From assembly GCF_037392515.1 (NCBI RefSeq), contig NC_090291.1:27762001-27826000 (forward strand): a stretch of DNA of 64,000 bases, written 5' to 3'. Under the pieces are notes generated by a model. It was not told where the DNA came from and made no database searches. It saw nothing but the letters and a program-made list of their open reading frames with translations. This DNA comes from Haliotis asinina (Eukaryota; Mollusca; Gastropoda; Lepetellida; Haliotidae). How positions within the stretch are numbered: position 1 is the stretch's first letter; each line of letters begins with the position of its first letter. Shown here in pieces: positions 36,078 to 49,100 of the stretch. Both the position numbers and the translations under genes were made by a program.

Positions 36078-36415
36078 GTTACATGGATGTCAGCCTGCAG
36101 CAAGTTAAATTTGTCCTTCTCTTCCACGAAAGACAGCAGAAGAGGACATTGTTCCAGCAGGACACTGCTGGTTCCCACGCTGATCGAAAAATCCATAATA
36201 TCCTCAACGTCAGTAACACCCCCGGCCCGTCTCACTCGACCCCTAACTAATAACACATCTCTGTAAACTTATCGGGCGTGGGGCACAACGTCGTTGCCCG
36301 TCGATCAACACGTACATGCAACAACTGGAATGTGCATTATTGACGTACTCAGCGTCGTCATAGGAAGGCCCACGTCATCGAAGAGGCGTCGAGTCCAGCC
36401 CCACAGGACGCCCGA
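36078..36415 (+). pseudogene. Tc1-like transposase C-terminal remnant
   Basis: TLFQQDTAGSHADR matches the second catalytic Asp block of Tc1-like transposases (family: TFQQDNARPHVAR). It is preceded by YMDVSLQQVKFVLLFHERQQ, which fits the segment before it. PGPSHSTPN with two stops stands where SPDLNPIEHLW would be. Further on VVARRSTRTCNN fits the RRH-x-NVQ segment. No N-terminal half or TIRs were found, so it is an old fragment distinct from the 4-kb element. Confidence 0.55.
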
Positions 36416-36416
36416 G

Positions 36417-36448
36417 GATTTATTTATTTATTTATTTATTTATTTATA
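36417..36448 (+). repeat. (TTTA)n microsatellite
   Basis: About seven to eight ATTT/TTTA tetranucleotides in a row. Confidence 0.9.
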
Positions 36449-36667
36449 AGCTGCCTATGTTGGTGAATACTTTCTTTTGATGACCTGTGAAGTGAGAGTC
36501 TGACAATATGGATATTTGACGGTTTAAAAGTTTCGTTTATCGACGTAATAGACAGAGGGGATGTGTTTTGTAACAAAGACCACCAATTCTAACGCGAAAT
36601 GCATGATATCAGGTTTAAATAACTATATAACTCGTACGTTATTTTCAAAATCGTTAAATAACTATGA

Positions 36668-36787
36668 GGATGGACGTCAGAATTAACCTTCAGCAACTCC
36701 TGCTTGTAAGAGGCGATTAAGGGGATCGGGTGGTCAGGCTCGCTGGCTCGGTTGACGCATGTTATATCCAATTTGTGTAGATCTAAC
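36668..36787 (+). mobile_element. SINE family B 5' fragment
   Basis: AGAATTAACCTTCAGCAACT, CCTGCTTGTAAGAGGCGATT, GGGGATCGGGTGGTCAGGCT and CGGTTGACGCATGTTATATC; the tail is lost. Confidence 0.7.
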
Positions 36788-37227
36788 CTCATAATCATAA
36801 TAATGATAATAAGAGGTCATACTGCTCCACGCCAGAAGGTGTGCTTATAGCCCTACAAATATAACTTGTTCACTCGTCAAAGTATTTCTTGAAGAGCAGG
36901 GTTTTTATGTCTCACTTAAAGACATCAAGATTTAATGCTTTTTTCATCTCTTCGGGAAAAGAATCCAGAGGATTGCGGTTTGAGTGGGAAATCATCTGTA
37001 GCCAAATCCTTTACTAGTGCTATACAGAATAGCCGAATTTTGGATCTTGATGTTCTGGGTCTTGATTTTAGAAGCTCTCTCAGCGCTTCGATAGTCATAA
37101 GTTAATGTTAATGTATGGCACTTACGACTATCTTAGTGCTAAGACAGATTCGAACATCTTAATCAGCTCACAGAGATACAATGGTGCTGGATCATATTTA
37201 GACGTCTATATGCAAGAGCCGCTTGGG
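36788..37227. other. No gene seen
   Basis: Short ATAATAATG run at 36795; otherwise featureless. Confidence 0.4.
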
Positions 37228-37300
37228 CTTGATTACTAACAGACCGCCGAAAATACAGATGGAATATTGCTGAGTGCGACATTAAACAAGCAAACTAAAC
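37228..37300 (+). mobile_element. SINE tail fragment
   Basis: CTTGATTACTAACAGACCGC, then GGAATATTGCTGAGTGCGAC and ATTAAACAAGCAAAC: the 3' end of family B. Confidence 0.6.
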
Positions 37301-39748
37301 CGCTGGCGAAAAGTGAAATAAAAAGACAGAAAAGAAGCAGACGTAAAATAAGGATTGCTCTGTATTGATGAATTACTGAATCACTATCACACTCTGATCA
37401 TACTGACACCATAACGGCAGCAGTTGCTTTCTTCATCACGTTTTTCAAACAAGGACTATGCAGCGTATTTTCTGCATATCGCTTAGCCTTGCCGATAACA
37501 TCAGCAACCTTCGTTGTAGGTAATTCTAATTCTTCTATCTTTTTGGAAAGATCCAGCACCCCGGTTGTCAAGAGCTATGGTGAACAGAGAGCATAACGAA
37601 TGGCGGTCAAAGGGAGAAAACTCGAAACATTTGGTTTACTTGTATTTGTTGGAAGGCTTACCGCATTTCCCTTTATACATCGTAACATGGTTTTACGTCG
37701 ACTTGACATATTCAATACAAAAGTGAGATTGTCCTAAGTATTTCATAGAAATGTCTCAGTTTAAACGTATCAAATCACTTAACAGCTAACTTAATTACTA
37801 ACTCATATTTGGGTAATATTTGACCCCAATGACTAAAACTATTCTGAAAGACAGAATCAGATAAAGAAACGAACATATAGCGCTGGCCCGAATCAGGCAC
37901 TATGAGGCCTACCATACAAACGGTAAACAAATCATAAAAACTGAACTCATATACACCAAAACAGAACAAAAGTCAACAAAATAGGAAAATAAACTTCCAT
38001 ATACATATCATTTGAAAGCTTACATGTAGTACAACCAAACTGGCTCTTGAAGGAAACTATGTGTATTAACAAATTGAAACCCGTACATTTGATGGACATT
38101 CTTGATTCTATTAAATATTTTCTGATTAAGTGTCGTATCTGATAAATGTATCCCTTAGTACCCTGCTGTTTCTCACATAACATGGTTTAGCCACAACTGC
38201 AGACAAGCGAGGAAAGCATGGCTGAAGGCTGAACGCTATTTCCGTTACCATTCTTTAGTCTATGATTAATCTAGATAGATACAAAATATTGAATGCAAAA
38301 GCGAGGCTTACTTTAAACAAAGTAAACGTAGTAAATCTACTTACTGGCATGTGTGGTTTATGTAAGAAACAGAAGTCAAGATTTACATGATCTAGTATGG
38401 CATACCAAGAGATACTCGGCCCTTCACTTCCTCCACAATAGATGTATGTGTGTGCGTGCATGTGCGTGCGTGCGTGCGTGCGTGTACCTACCCAAACCTG
38501 TAAAGTAACCCTGTACCCATTTATGTATATAGTCCCATTTTTAAGACGTACGTTTGAAGTGTGAAGAAAGTATGGAAGAAATCATTTGCTGGTAAACTGA
38601 CACTCCACTCCTTTCATCACATGCCAAAAGAAACTAGCAACATTTGATGAAAATCTAAGTGGGTGATGTGCCCTCATAGAACGACCAGTAGAATTGTCTG
38701 CATTGTGACCTATAGTCTGCGACGAAATGCCGAAATAAATAAGCGACTCAAAACAGGTCTGCATTATTTCAGTTTCATACAGACTCAAGGCTCCGTTTAA
38801 TTAAAAGGAGATGAAATTTGTGTCGTAATATCTATACACACACTTTCATTCACGAGGTTTTATTTATGTTTTTAGAGTATCCATGATAATGGTATATTGG
38901 ATTTAGGCAATCCCTTTCTTGGGAACTGGCCACATTGTGGAGGGTTTCTGGGAATTGGGTTTCCCGAATTTAAATGTAAAAGCTGTATGCATCTGTTCTG
39001 TGAATTATTTTCATTTCTGAGGATAAATATTTGTCTGTTGGACCTTTTGTGATCCGAGATCTCTTGGGCGTGCACATTTAAACAACATGGAGGCAATGAC
39101 CATGCTGCATGTTTACATATACACAGAGGTCATATGGGATATGGGATGTGTCACAAGTAAGTATGATCAAATACAGGAACTGTGCACAATGTGGCCTGGA
39201 AAACAGGGTTCATAATGGTAGATATTTCGCCCAACGAAAACAGCGTCTTACTTATTTTTTTATTTGTTTACTTTTTTGTTTGTTTTCTTGTTTTCTCTTA
39301 AAAATGATAAAACTATAGGGCAAAACAACTTGTGTAGTTGGTTGTGTTAAATGAGAAACATTCAAATATGTTTCACGCACAAGTGCAGAATCCACACAAT
39401 CTAAAAGTCACAGGAAGGAGAGGCACTTCACTTGATGTGTCAATGTTGAGCGATTGTCAACCGGTCGGAGTATGGAAGGTGTCGCGAAAAGCATGTGACA
39501 CATAGCTCGCGAAGAGCATCTTCTTGACTATAACCAAGCCAAAATATTGTTTTGATACTTACATGACTTTAATTCTTTCGTTGGCAGGTTTTGTTTCCAA
39601 ACAGAATGGGACCATTCAGCGACAGCGTTTCCCGCATGTTTGTGATGTCGAATTCGATGGGGATCGGACACCTCATATGTCTCTGGTCTCATCGGACACC
39701 GATCACGATACTGAAGTGGTATTAAAACTTGAACTAAAAAGTAAGCTG
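37301..39748. other. No gene seen; (GTGC)n at 38446-38485
   Basis: AT-rich DNA with a GTGCGTGCGTGC microsatellite near 38465. Unrecognised short frames lie at 37775-38183, 38872-39096, 39109-39318 and 39524-39787; the last overlaps the tRNA on the opposite strand. Confidence 0.45.
39736..39740 (-). terminator. Pol III T-run for tRNA-Asn
   Basis: Five T on the minus strand, eight bases beyond the tRNA 3' end. Confidence 0.8.
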
Positions 39749-39765
39749 CGTCCCTGGGTGGGCTC

Positions 39766-39816
<51 letters not shown>

Positions 39817-39822
39817 AGAGAC
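39749..39822 (-). tRNA. tRNA-Asn (anticodon GUU)
   Basis: The minus strand gives a 74-nt cloverleaf. The acceptor arm GTCTCTG pairs with CAGGGAC (one U-G), followed by discriminator G. The D-arm region is GGCGCAATCGGTTAGCGCG. The anticodon loop is CTGTTAA with GTT, inside TTCGG...CCGAA. The T arm is TGGTTCGAGCCCA. There is no intron, and the 3' CCA is not encoded, as expected in eukaryotes. A T5 Pol III terminator follows on the minus strand (AAAAA at 39736-39740 on plus). It lies head-to-head with DENND11. Confidence 0.97.
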
Positions 39823-39852
39823 CTTGCTGGTGTTCGACAGAAATCCACAGGA

Positions 39853-39936
39853 TATATAAATTACTAAAAATAGCGTGTATAAGGGGAGATAAGTATGCTT
39901 TCCGGAAATGCATATTATCAATAAACAAGATGGCGG
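39853..39936. promoter_or_regulatory. Shared tRNA-Asn / DENND11 promoter region
   Basis: Between the tRNA 5' end (39822) and the DENND11 ATG (39930) lie TATATAAA (39853-39860), the ETS-type palindrome TTCCGGAA (39900-39907) and AAGATGGCGG over the start codon (39927-39936), a YY1-type site. The TATA is 31-38 bp from the tRNA 5' end and about 70 bp from the ATG, so it could serve either polymerase. The transcription start is not known. Confidence 0.45.
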
Positions 39937-40152
39937 AGCATGATAAATCGCCGCTTCTAAAATTTGACCAGTTAGACGATTATGAAACACAAAGACAACA
40001 AATTCGCCATTTGTATGATAACAATGAGCGATCAAGTGGAGGTGACGCTTCCAACGACGTAATCACGATCAGCGGCAGCACATCGGCCTCTGTTCTTGTT
40101 GAACCTGATAATGTTGTAGCAATTTTTGTTGTCGCATTTGACACAAGAACAG
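39930..40152 (+). CDS. DENND11: DENND11 exon 1 (residues 1-74 plus 1 base)
   Basis: Starts [20 protein letters not shown], an acidic, variable N-terminus. It ends in the first uDENN strand [14 protein letters not shown]. Donor AG|GTGGGC. Confidence 0.93.
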
Positions 40153-43100
40153 GTGGGCAGCATTGAAATAATTTATTTATCATATATATGAAAGCTCAAT
40201 GTTTGTATAAATATATAAGAAAACGGTATAGTTACAGAATACCGGATACCTTGTGTCACGTCTCCCTAGCCCTAACGCAAACCCTAAATCTTCCACAAAC
40301 CAAACCCTAACCTAGCCGAGAGCCGCGATGCGGTCCTATACAGTCAAGACATGACCCTGCATCGCCATGCAGGGTCATGTCTTGACTGTATAGGACCGCA
40401 TCGCGGCTCTCGGCTAACCCTAACCCTAACCAAACCTAAACTTGCTTGCTTTCAAAGATGGCAGATGGTGCCCGGTATTCAGTAATGTTACCAAGAAAAC
40501 TGAAAATGTGACTTATGGTGGATATGCATATGTCAGCATGAAATTAATATGTTAGTCTATGGAACTTACGTCAGGTGTCTGATTATAACTGGCACAGGTG
40601 TGCAGATCATGTCGAGACCACATTGTGCTTCATCACAGACATACCATAATTACCTAGTAAGTTATATCAGGCCGGGCATATGAAAACATTGTACTGCCTG
40701 ACAGTGCGGTGTCAGTGTGGTGCTTGAATTGATATGATTTTGAAGGACTACTGTCTATCATTCATGTTGTTTGTCCTTACCAGTATCTCTAAAAAGTATA
40801 TATATGTATAATTAGTAGAAGTATGGTACTCCACACCACTATATGGCGGATAATTTAACTGACACTCCAACCTGGATACAGAAACAAATTTGCTGAACTG
40901 AAGGGGAATTTTGTATGTAAGATGGCATTGTGCCCCAAAGCTAATTTAACCCATCAATGACAGCATAAAAGATTCATGAAACTAACATTCAAGCTGCTTG
41001 AATTTTGAAATATAATTTTACATATTTATTCTTGCCATAACATATCATACTCACCGATCAAAGAGAATTCTAGAATGGCTGCTGAATAGTTATCGATGTA
41101 TTTTACCAATCTTACAAACATTTGTCTGTCTTTAGTTAAATTAATGAAGTAGAATTAATTTTGATACTAATTTTTTAAGATTTTCACTGATATATCCCGC
41201 CTGCTCACAGCAACTGATCATGTCTTTATATGAACAGCTGAAGGGAATCCTTGCAGATTTGAGCAGGTGTTTCTCAGAACTAACTATTGTTGCCATTTCA
41301 GAATTTCTCATGTCATTCGTGAAATATTGCAGTAGATTTTCCATCAAATTAACCTAGAATAATTGGGTATTTGAGTGTTTGTTACAGTAGATTAACATGA
41401 TTAATAGGGAATGAAACAATTAATAACTTTTGTGAACTTGAACCAGGCATTATGTGGAACATGAGACATCCCTGTGACTAAGCCAAATTTTTTATAGGGT
41501 TCAAAACTTTATCTTTGCTTTTTCCCTTATGTTACTCATCATGAAGAAGTTTCTTTTTCTGTCCTTTATCATTTTCAAGTACCGTGGCAAAAAATACCCA
41601 AAGTTTTAATGATCAGGGCCCCATTCCTCAAAGCAGGTGTAACGCTATGACAGATGCAAGTCAGTGTTGAAATGTGGGAGATGGGAGTCATGACTCTCAT
41701 AGCACTGTGATTGCTCTGAGGAATGCTGCCCTGAACTGCACACACGTGATACAGATGTATTGGTGATAACTGTGGAGATAACTGTTCAACAGCAGTACCG
41801 ATTCATACCAAATGGAAACGGGAAATTCATACCTGATTTGAAACAATAATCCTCTAATTGTCAGACTGTTTGCAAACTGGGAGAAATTTTAATGGCAATG
41901 TTTGTGTAACTTTGTTACATTTAAAAAAAATTGTTTATGCCAGTTTTTCACGTTTCAAATATTCCTTTGTTTTACATTTCCAATTTTTTTTAGACATTTT
42001 TTATCACAGCAAAACATTTGTTCATGTTACATTCCAAACAGTCATTAGTTTCATTCATTAGTTTGTGAATGAACAGTTAACTGACTCAAAATCAATGTCT
42101 GAAATTTGTCCTCAAGTGGTCTTAATTGCTGAACTCAATCAGTGTCAGTGATTTGTAATTTCCATTGTGAGTTTTACTTGTTCTGCTTACATGGTACTAA
42201 CATGTATCACAGACATCTTGGAAAATGAACAATACAACCCAAACTTGACACAGTCTATAACAAGTCTCTTCATGTGTTGTTATCTGTAACACAAGTCAAT
42301 CAGCCATATTTGAAAACATGTTTTACACATTTAATTTAGTAGAGCAGATAATTTCAGAAGTGACCATGGTTACGTGTTATGTTATGTATTTTGAGCTATT
42401 GATTAAAAGATCCCCAGCATCAAATATCATTTCTAATTCTATGTTACAGGTAAGAAGTAAATTATTAATGTCTTAAGCACTGTATAGAGTCAGGCCGCGT
42501 TAGTCCGGTCTCCGACAATCCGATTCCCACGATATCCGAACAATAGCTATCTGTAACCAATCTTATTTACTATGTTAACTCATTACCTGTTGATTCATAA
42601 ATCTGGTGCTTCACTCTCCGTATCCAGACATTAATTAACGATAACAGATTAGCTAATTACACATAGTTTTGCTTCATTATTCTGGCGGTACATCAAAAAA
42701 GTTTGGATAATCCCCTTACACCATGAGCCCCATTCAGTAGTAATTGTTAAAGGTCACATGCAACCAAAAAATCAAACATAATTTAAAGCACATTTATCAC
42801 CTTTTCATGACATATAATATACATTGCTGCTTTTAAAAAAACAAATAAACAAAATTATAAGCGTACAATCACGATTCAAAAGTGCAATATTTTGTACTTG
42901 GGCTTACTTCCCCCGAAACGAAGCCCTCGGGAGACCGAACCCAGTCGTAGCGGGTGGATCTGCACTCAAGTGTAACGACGGCTTCCGATTGGCTGTTTCA
43001 TTTGCTGATATGCTGAGGGTTCATTGTGTGTACAGAAAGATGATCTGTTTGATGGGCATTTTAGAAGTATGGCGAGTCACAAGAGAGTAAGATTCTTTAT

Positions 43101-46100
43101 GGATAACAACTTCTTTTTGTGTACTTGATGTGTCGTTTCAGTATGGATTCATATACTGTTGTCAAACAAAAAATCATATACACTAAAAGAAGTCGTTATC
43201 AATGAAGAATGTATTTAGAGATGTTAGGTTTTGAAAATACATATTCTCTGAATTTGTGCTCGATGGAATAAAAAATCATCTCAGTAGTAAACTACTGCGT
43301 GGCTGGAATCAGTCATTCGTCCAAGTACAAAGCAGGACTTGAAACTGACAATGGTTTGCACCAGTTTCCGTCAGATCCACTCATCCGAAAAAACATGACA
43401 TGTGTATCACACCTGTCTAATTACATAATGTGGCAGAGATGGGACTCGGGTGCACGAGGCATAAATCAATTTATTTTCTTTATGTCGTATATTCTGATAG
43501 GTGTTAAGTTCAAATTGCATGTAGTCAATGACAAGAAGCTGTGTACTGCATGTTGTCTTTAACAGACAGACAAGCAGACATATAGGTGTGAATAAACCAG
43601 ACACTGAGCTTTCTCTGAAACAGAGACTTCTGACCACAATCAACAAGTTTTTTTTTTACGTAACGAGTAGATTATTTACTTGTTTGTGTACACAACCAAG
43701 ATTAGACTACTGCTCACGACCTCAGACTCTGGGCATGCATACTGTTTCAAGCTCCGCGACCCTATTCATTGCGCATGCGTTATGAGCGCAGTGCAGCACA
43801 GCTGCTGAAACCAGTTTTCCTCCCAGGAATGGGGGGAATTTAGTGAAACGTTTGAAATCCGATTTCGCGGGCTTTTCTTTCATCGCATTTCATTTCAACA
43901 TTATAGGTTGAATTGGCATTTTTGATGATTTGTTTCGGTAAGTGCATACCGAAAGGTACCAGAATCTGCAAAGTTGTGTTTTACGTTGCATGTGACATTT
44001 AAGTGACACTTCCGAGTTGAACATGTCGTTAGTTTGTGATTTTGATCAATTAGTAGGTCTCACTTTTGGTTAGTTTGAGTAATGCCTGTCATGCTTACTT
44101 GCTGTATAAAGCACCGATCGTGTCAAAATTATAAGATTATAACATGGACGAGACGGGGTTGTTTTATAAACCCGGACCAAAACGAGACAGGGTTGTTTTA
44201 TAAACTCGGACCAAATCACACCCTGGCAAACAAGAAAATGTATTTCTTTGGGTCATTGTCACAGTCAGTAATGTTTCACATTGTGTATGTTTTCATGTGG
44301 TTGAGATTTGCATTTTTTTTATGTATGAGTCATCCAGATGGTTAGGTATAAATGGAGATATGTTATCAAACATTTAGGTAAGAGTCAACCAGATGGTTAG
44401 GTATAAATGGATATATGTTATCAAACATTTAGGTGAGAGTCATCCAGATGGTTAGGTATAAATGGGCACAGGGTATGCAATATTGGGGCCTATGTGTGTT
44501 AAAACAGTTTCCTTTGAGATCTCTGATTGTATAGTTCCCATTGGGGTACAGATTATGCATTTAACTGTGTTTGTAGCAAAGTAACAAATATGAAAAAACT
44601 GGGATTTTTTCAACTACTTGCTGGATGTTTTAGTCTAAATATTTGTAATCATCTACAGTTATAACAAAATAATATTAGTTGTGTCTACATGTTTGTTATT
44701 ACCACTGTTTATTGTTTTAACTGAACCCTGTACCTGTTTAATAGTTATCCCCAGATAAATAACCCACGAACATCCAGGTTGTGATTTGTCTTCAGCAACC
44801 CATGCTTGTCATAAGCACAAGCTATCATGTCTTCGCATGGAATGAAGATTGAAAAATATATCGAGATGACCCAACCCGAAATGCTTCACAGTATAACATA
44901 TGACAAGGTGCTGTGGTCATGGGAGGCCTCCATGTATATCTCTATATCTGTGATGTAAGGAAACATTGTCCATTTGGAGATGAAAAGGCCACTGACAGGA
45001 TCGGGTGGCCAGGCTTTGACACATATAATCGTAACAAAATTGTTTAGATCAATGCTCATGCTGTTGATCACTGGATTGTCTGGTCCAGACTTGATTATGT
45101 TTGCTGGAATATTGCTGAGTGTGGCATGAAACAATAAACCAACTAACTGTTAACAGACTGGCAGATGACGAGGATACATGTGAAATTACATTACCATTCA
45201 TTGAATGACGTATCATTCTCATTCTGGTTTCATTTTTCATTATCTTCCTTTGTCTATATTTGTAAATAAGTTTTGTTGTTTGTAAGTGTGGATAATGTTT
45301 TACCTTGCCTATTTATAAGTAGTGTTTCATATCTTATTCACAACCCTTGAAACTTGGTATGGATCTACTGGAGAGAAAAAAAACAGGTGTCAGGAGACGG
45401 TTTTGAAATGTCATCATTGTGAGAATCATGAATGAATGACATGTAAGTGAAGGAGATGATATTGTGGTAGTGTGTTATTTTTCATTTATATTGGGGTCAC
45501 ACAGCAGAAAATGGGTACCTGGTGGGATAACATCATGTGACTATAACCTCTAACACCTTACATGCAGCTTTGTTTATCCAGGGTAATAATGTGTTAATGA
45601 TCTTTGATCATACCCTTATGGCATGGGAACAGCACAATATAAATGACATTATTATTATTGTTGTTGTTGTTGTTGTTAATTGACACTGACAGATGGTCAG
45701 AATAAATATGACAGATGTTAAAAAGAATATTATGATTTTATTTCCATGTAGGTGAATAACCAGTAATTGAGATTATTCACCTAACATTTACCATTCTAAA
45801 ACTATGCATATTAACTTGAGAATTTAAATTGTAATATCAACATAGGTGATGTACATGACACAGTTGTAGCTAATCTTGTATGCTTGTCAGATTTGAAATC
45901 ATGTGAATGTTTAACCAGCCTGTCTTGACAACTGATATCAGTTACTGTACATCTGATATTTACATGGATATGCTTGTTGAAATTGGCAGCGTGGAAGGCA
46001 GTCATGCAACATGTCTATTGACAGATCAATAGGAGCATGTTGGTCTGTGCCCAGGGTGTATTGTTACTTGGGAATGGATTACTAGTATTGACTGATGACA

Positions 46101-49100
46101 GATTGCAACCTACATGTGTCTATAGCTGTCATGAGTCGATTACAGGTGTCGACAGCAGAGGATGACTCACATACTTTGCTGTCCTCATCTGTACAGATTT
46201 CGTTTCACAATGTTTGTTTATCGATACATTCAGCAATTTTCTGACTGTGCGACTGTTCTCTGGAAAATAATTAAGCCTGGACATGACAAACCTTTGATTG
46301 ACATTATAAGCATCAGTCATTCTGACAATTACCTCAGCAAACCTGATCACCCAATTTTGTTAATTCACAAGCATGGGTTGCTGAAGACCAATTTTAACCC
46401 CGATCTTCGCAGGTATGTTTCCTTATCATGACAAATATTATGTTACTGTAGTATAAAGTTAGTTTTCAAATCTATTTTATGACCCTGATTTATTATAGAC
46501 ACCATTAGTTACATACTTACATCCAACTGGCCCATTTTCTAATTTCAACAATCAGTTCCCCACATGGGTACATTGTATGAAGCCCATTTCTGGTGTCCCC
46601 TACTGTGATATTCCTGGAATATTGATAAATCTGGTGTAAAATCAAACTCGCTTAATTTCAACAAAAAGCTGAAGAATAGCCTTCTAACATGGCGTATTTG
46701 CTGGTTAACATATTCCAACCACTCCAGAAACTGACTAATTTAAGAAATAGTGTATAATCTGGTATAAAGTACTGCTCTAAAGAAATGCATCTGATGGAGG
46801 GGGAGGTGGGGGGAGGGGGCTAGGGGGAACCAACCTAGTATACTTCTCTCTCTGCCAGAGAGATTGAAAAGCAGTCATTCTCTGTTCTCTAAGAGCATGG
46901 TGATCAACATGTAAGAGTTATACATCATCATTCCTTCAGTTCATTTCTTATGCAAGACTTGATTTTTCATAAATTCGACATAAATTGAAATACAACACAT
47001 TGGCACCTAGAAATAAACAGTTTCCACTAATTGACACCGGTTCTATTTGGAAGTGAACATAATGAGATGCCACATAGCAGTGAAAATTGTCAAATGTCAT
47101 ATATTCATAAAATCCAAAGAGGCTAAACTGATTGTCTGCAACGTACTAGTGCTTGATAACTGATTATAGTTTCAGAAACTCAGATGCCGAGTTTCCATGG
47201 TAACAGGTGTGTTTTCATAATTCTTCAGTTTATTATTCAGTACTTAGATTTAGGGACTGGTAACAGCTTGTGTTTCCATCAGGGATATTTGTCAGTATGT
47301 AAAATATTCTCATACAAAATGTTTGATATTCGTTTAATCATATTCAGAGTGGAACCAATATTTGAAACTAATCACCAAGTGGTCTTACCAAACATTTAGC
47401 TTTGTTGACATATCAATTATTGTTGCCAGTATATCAGATTTGGTCAAGCTTAGAAATAGAAACATGTATGAAATTTGATATATGGAGAATCTTCATCTGT
47501 CAAAGGAACTGGATTACAGACTGTATTAACATATACTAGCAAATCCCCGATCTCATTTTGATCAGATCTTTGTTGGTGTAAGTATCTGACACACTTCCAT
47601 CAATGTACAGGACACAGAGCAGTCCGTATGATTTCTCGGTCCCTAAACTGAACATAAATGGTCAAATGTGATGTCAAAAGAATCAGATGAGAAAATAAAT
47701 CTGAAAAAAATGAAACTATCATCATGAAATTTTTGTTCTTTATAACTGACACATTGCTTATATATTAAAACAGGCATTCCTCATGATCAATATCAACAAC
47801 TGAAAATGTGTAGGATTCTGAATTTCCCTGTAAGAAGGTTAAACACATATGTGTATTGTTTGTGGTTAACTGAGCTGTTTATGACCGTAAACCACTCTAA
47901 ACTGGTCTGACAATGCCGATGTATGACAGTGTGTTAGCTTGTATGTAACATGTTGGATTCTGTAAACAGGTAATCTTGTGGAATGGTGTCTACCAGAAGA
48001 AACTGACCTCGATGGCGTAGAGTTCAAGGCCATGGCTAGTGGTTCCCATACTCTGGACAAGGATTTTGTGTAAGTAACAAATGGCTCTCGGGTCGTTTAT
48101 CATGTTTCTCTAGTTCTCTTTGTATGCATTAAAGACATAACATACCAGAGCACACAGGTTTTACTTTGCATGCTTTCTCCTCAGTTTTCAGTGGGATGAA
48201 ATTTTCCAACAGTAATATTGTAGCCTCAGGGTTATTCACATAAAGCATTTAAGGTGATATATGTATTTTAATGACAAAGTATTATTATCAACTAAAAAAT
48301 ATGTTAAATTCATCAGAACAGATATTGAACATTATGTTAGACACAGACCATATAAGACAATATGACTGACTTCAGTGTTCAGACACAGACCATGTAAGAG
48401 GATATTACTGACATCAGTGTTCAGACACAGACCATGTAAGAGTATATGACTGACATCAGTGTTCAGACAAACCAATTAAGAGGATATAACTGACATCAGT
48501 GTAATGACTGATGTCAGTGTAATGATTGATGTCAGTGGTCAGACACAGACCATATAAGAGGATATGACTTATGTCTGTGTTCAGACACAGATCAGATAAG
48601 AGGATGTGTCGTATGTCTGTGTTCAGGACAACATTATCAGATAAGAGGATGTGTCGTATGTCTGTGTTCAGGACAACATGAGGCCTGCTTCCCATTTGAC
48701 CATCAAGCTTTAATGCGTATTGATTCCACGCATATTTGTGGTTGTATGTTTCAACATCAGTAGCCCTCTTGATGTGGCCCTAGTTTCATACTGAAGGTCA
48801 GGGGGTAATAAGCCTATCATTGGACTAGTTTCTTGTATCAAAGAGAGTTCCAAAAACAGAATGTTATTTTGATCTTACACCTATATATTACCTGACTTTG
48901 CCAGGGATGGTTAGAAAGCACAGTTGAACTCAATTACATGTTGTAGATATTCAACCTGCTTTAAGATGACTTGTATTCCACAGGTTACATGATTAAATGT
49001 TGAACCTAAACGGCTCCATGGAATATGTAACTAAAGAACTTAATTTGTCAAACTAATATCAAAGAAAATAATAAGTTTTGAAAGTACAGTCAAACCATGT

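Larger units (their letters stand above)
40153..47969 (+). other. DENND11: DENND11 intron 1 (7.8 kb)
   Basis: Contains a palindrome in telomere-like repeats (40270-40440), a weak pogo-like fragment (42486-42725), a TTAA-flanked element (42751-43998), minisatellites (44148-44467), SINEs (44765-45150, 45490-45677, 46300-46412, 46551-46655) and a G-rich tract (46797-46827). No alternative first exon is evident. The acceptor TGTAAACAG has a weak pyrimidine tract. Confidence 0.9.

Noticed and set aside
39528..39848. 106-codon minus-strand protein across the tRNA
   Set aside because: It overlaps the whole tRNA-Asn gene; the middle of the protein is tRNA translated.
48456..48695. Minus-strand 79-codon repetitive protein
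   Set aside because: A translation of the intron 2 minisatellite within the DENND11 transcription unit.
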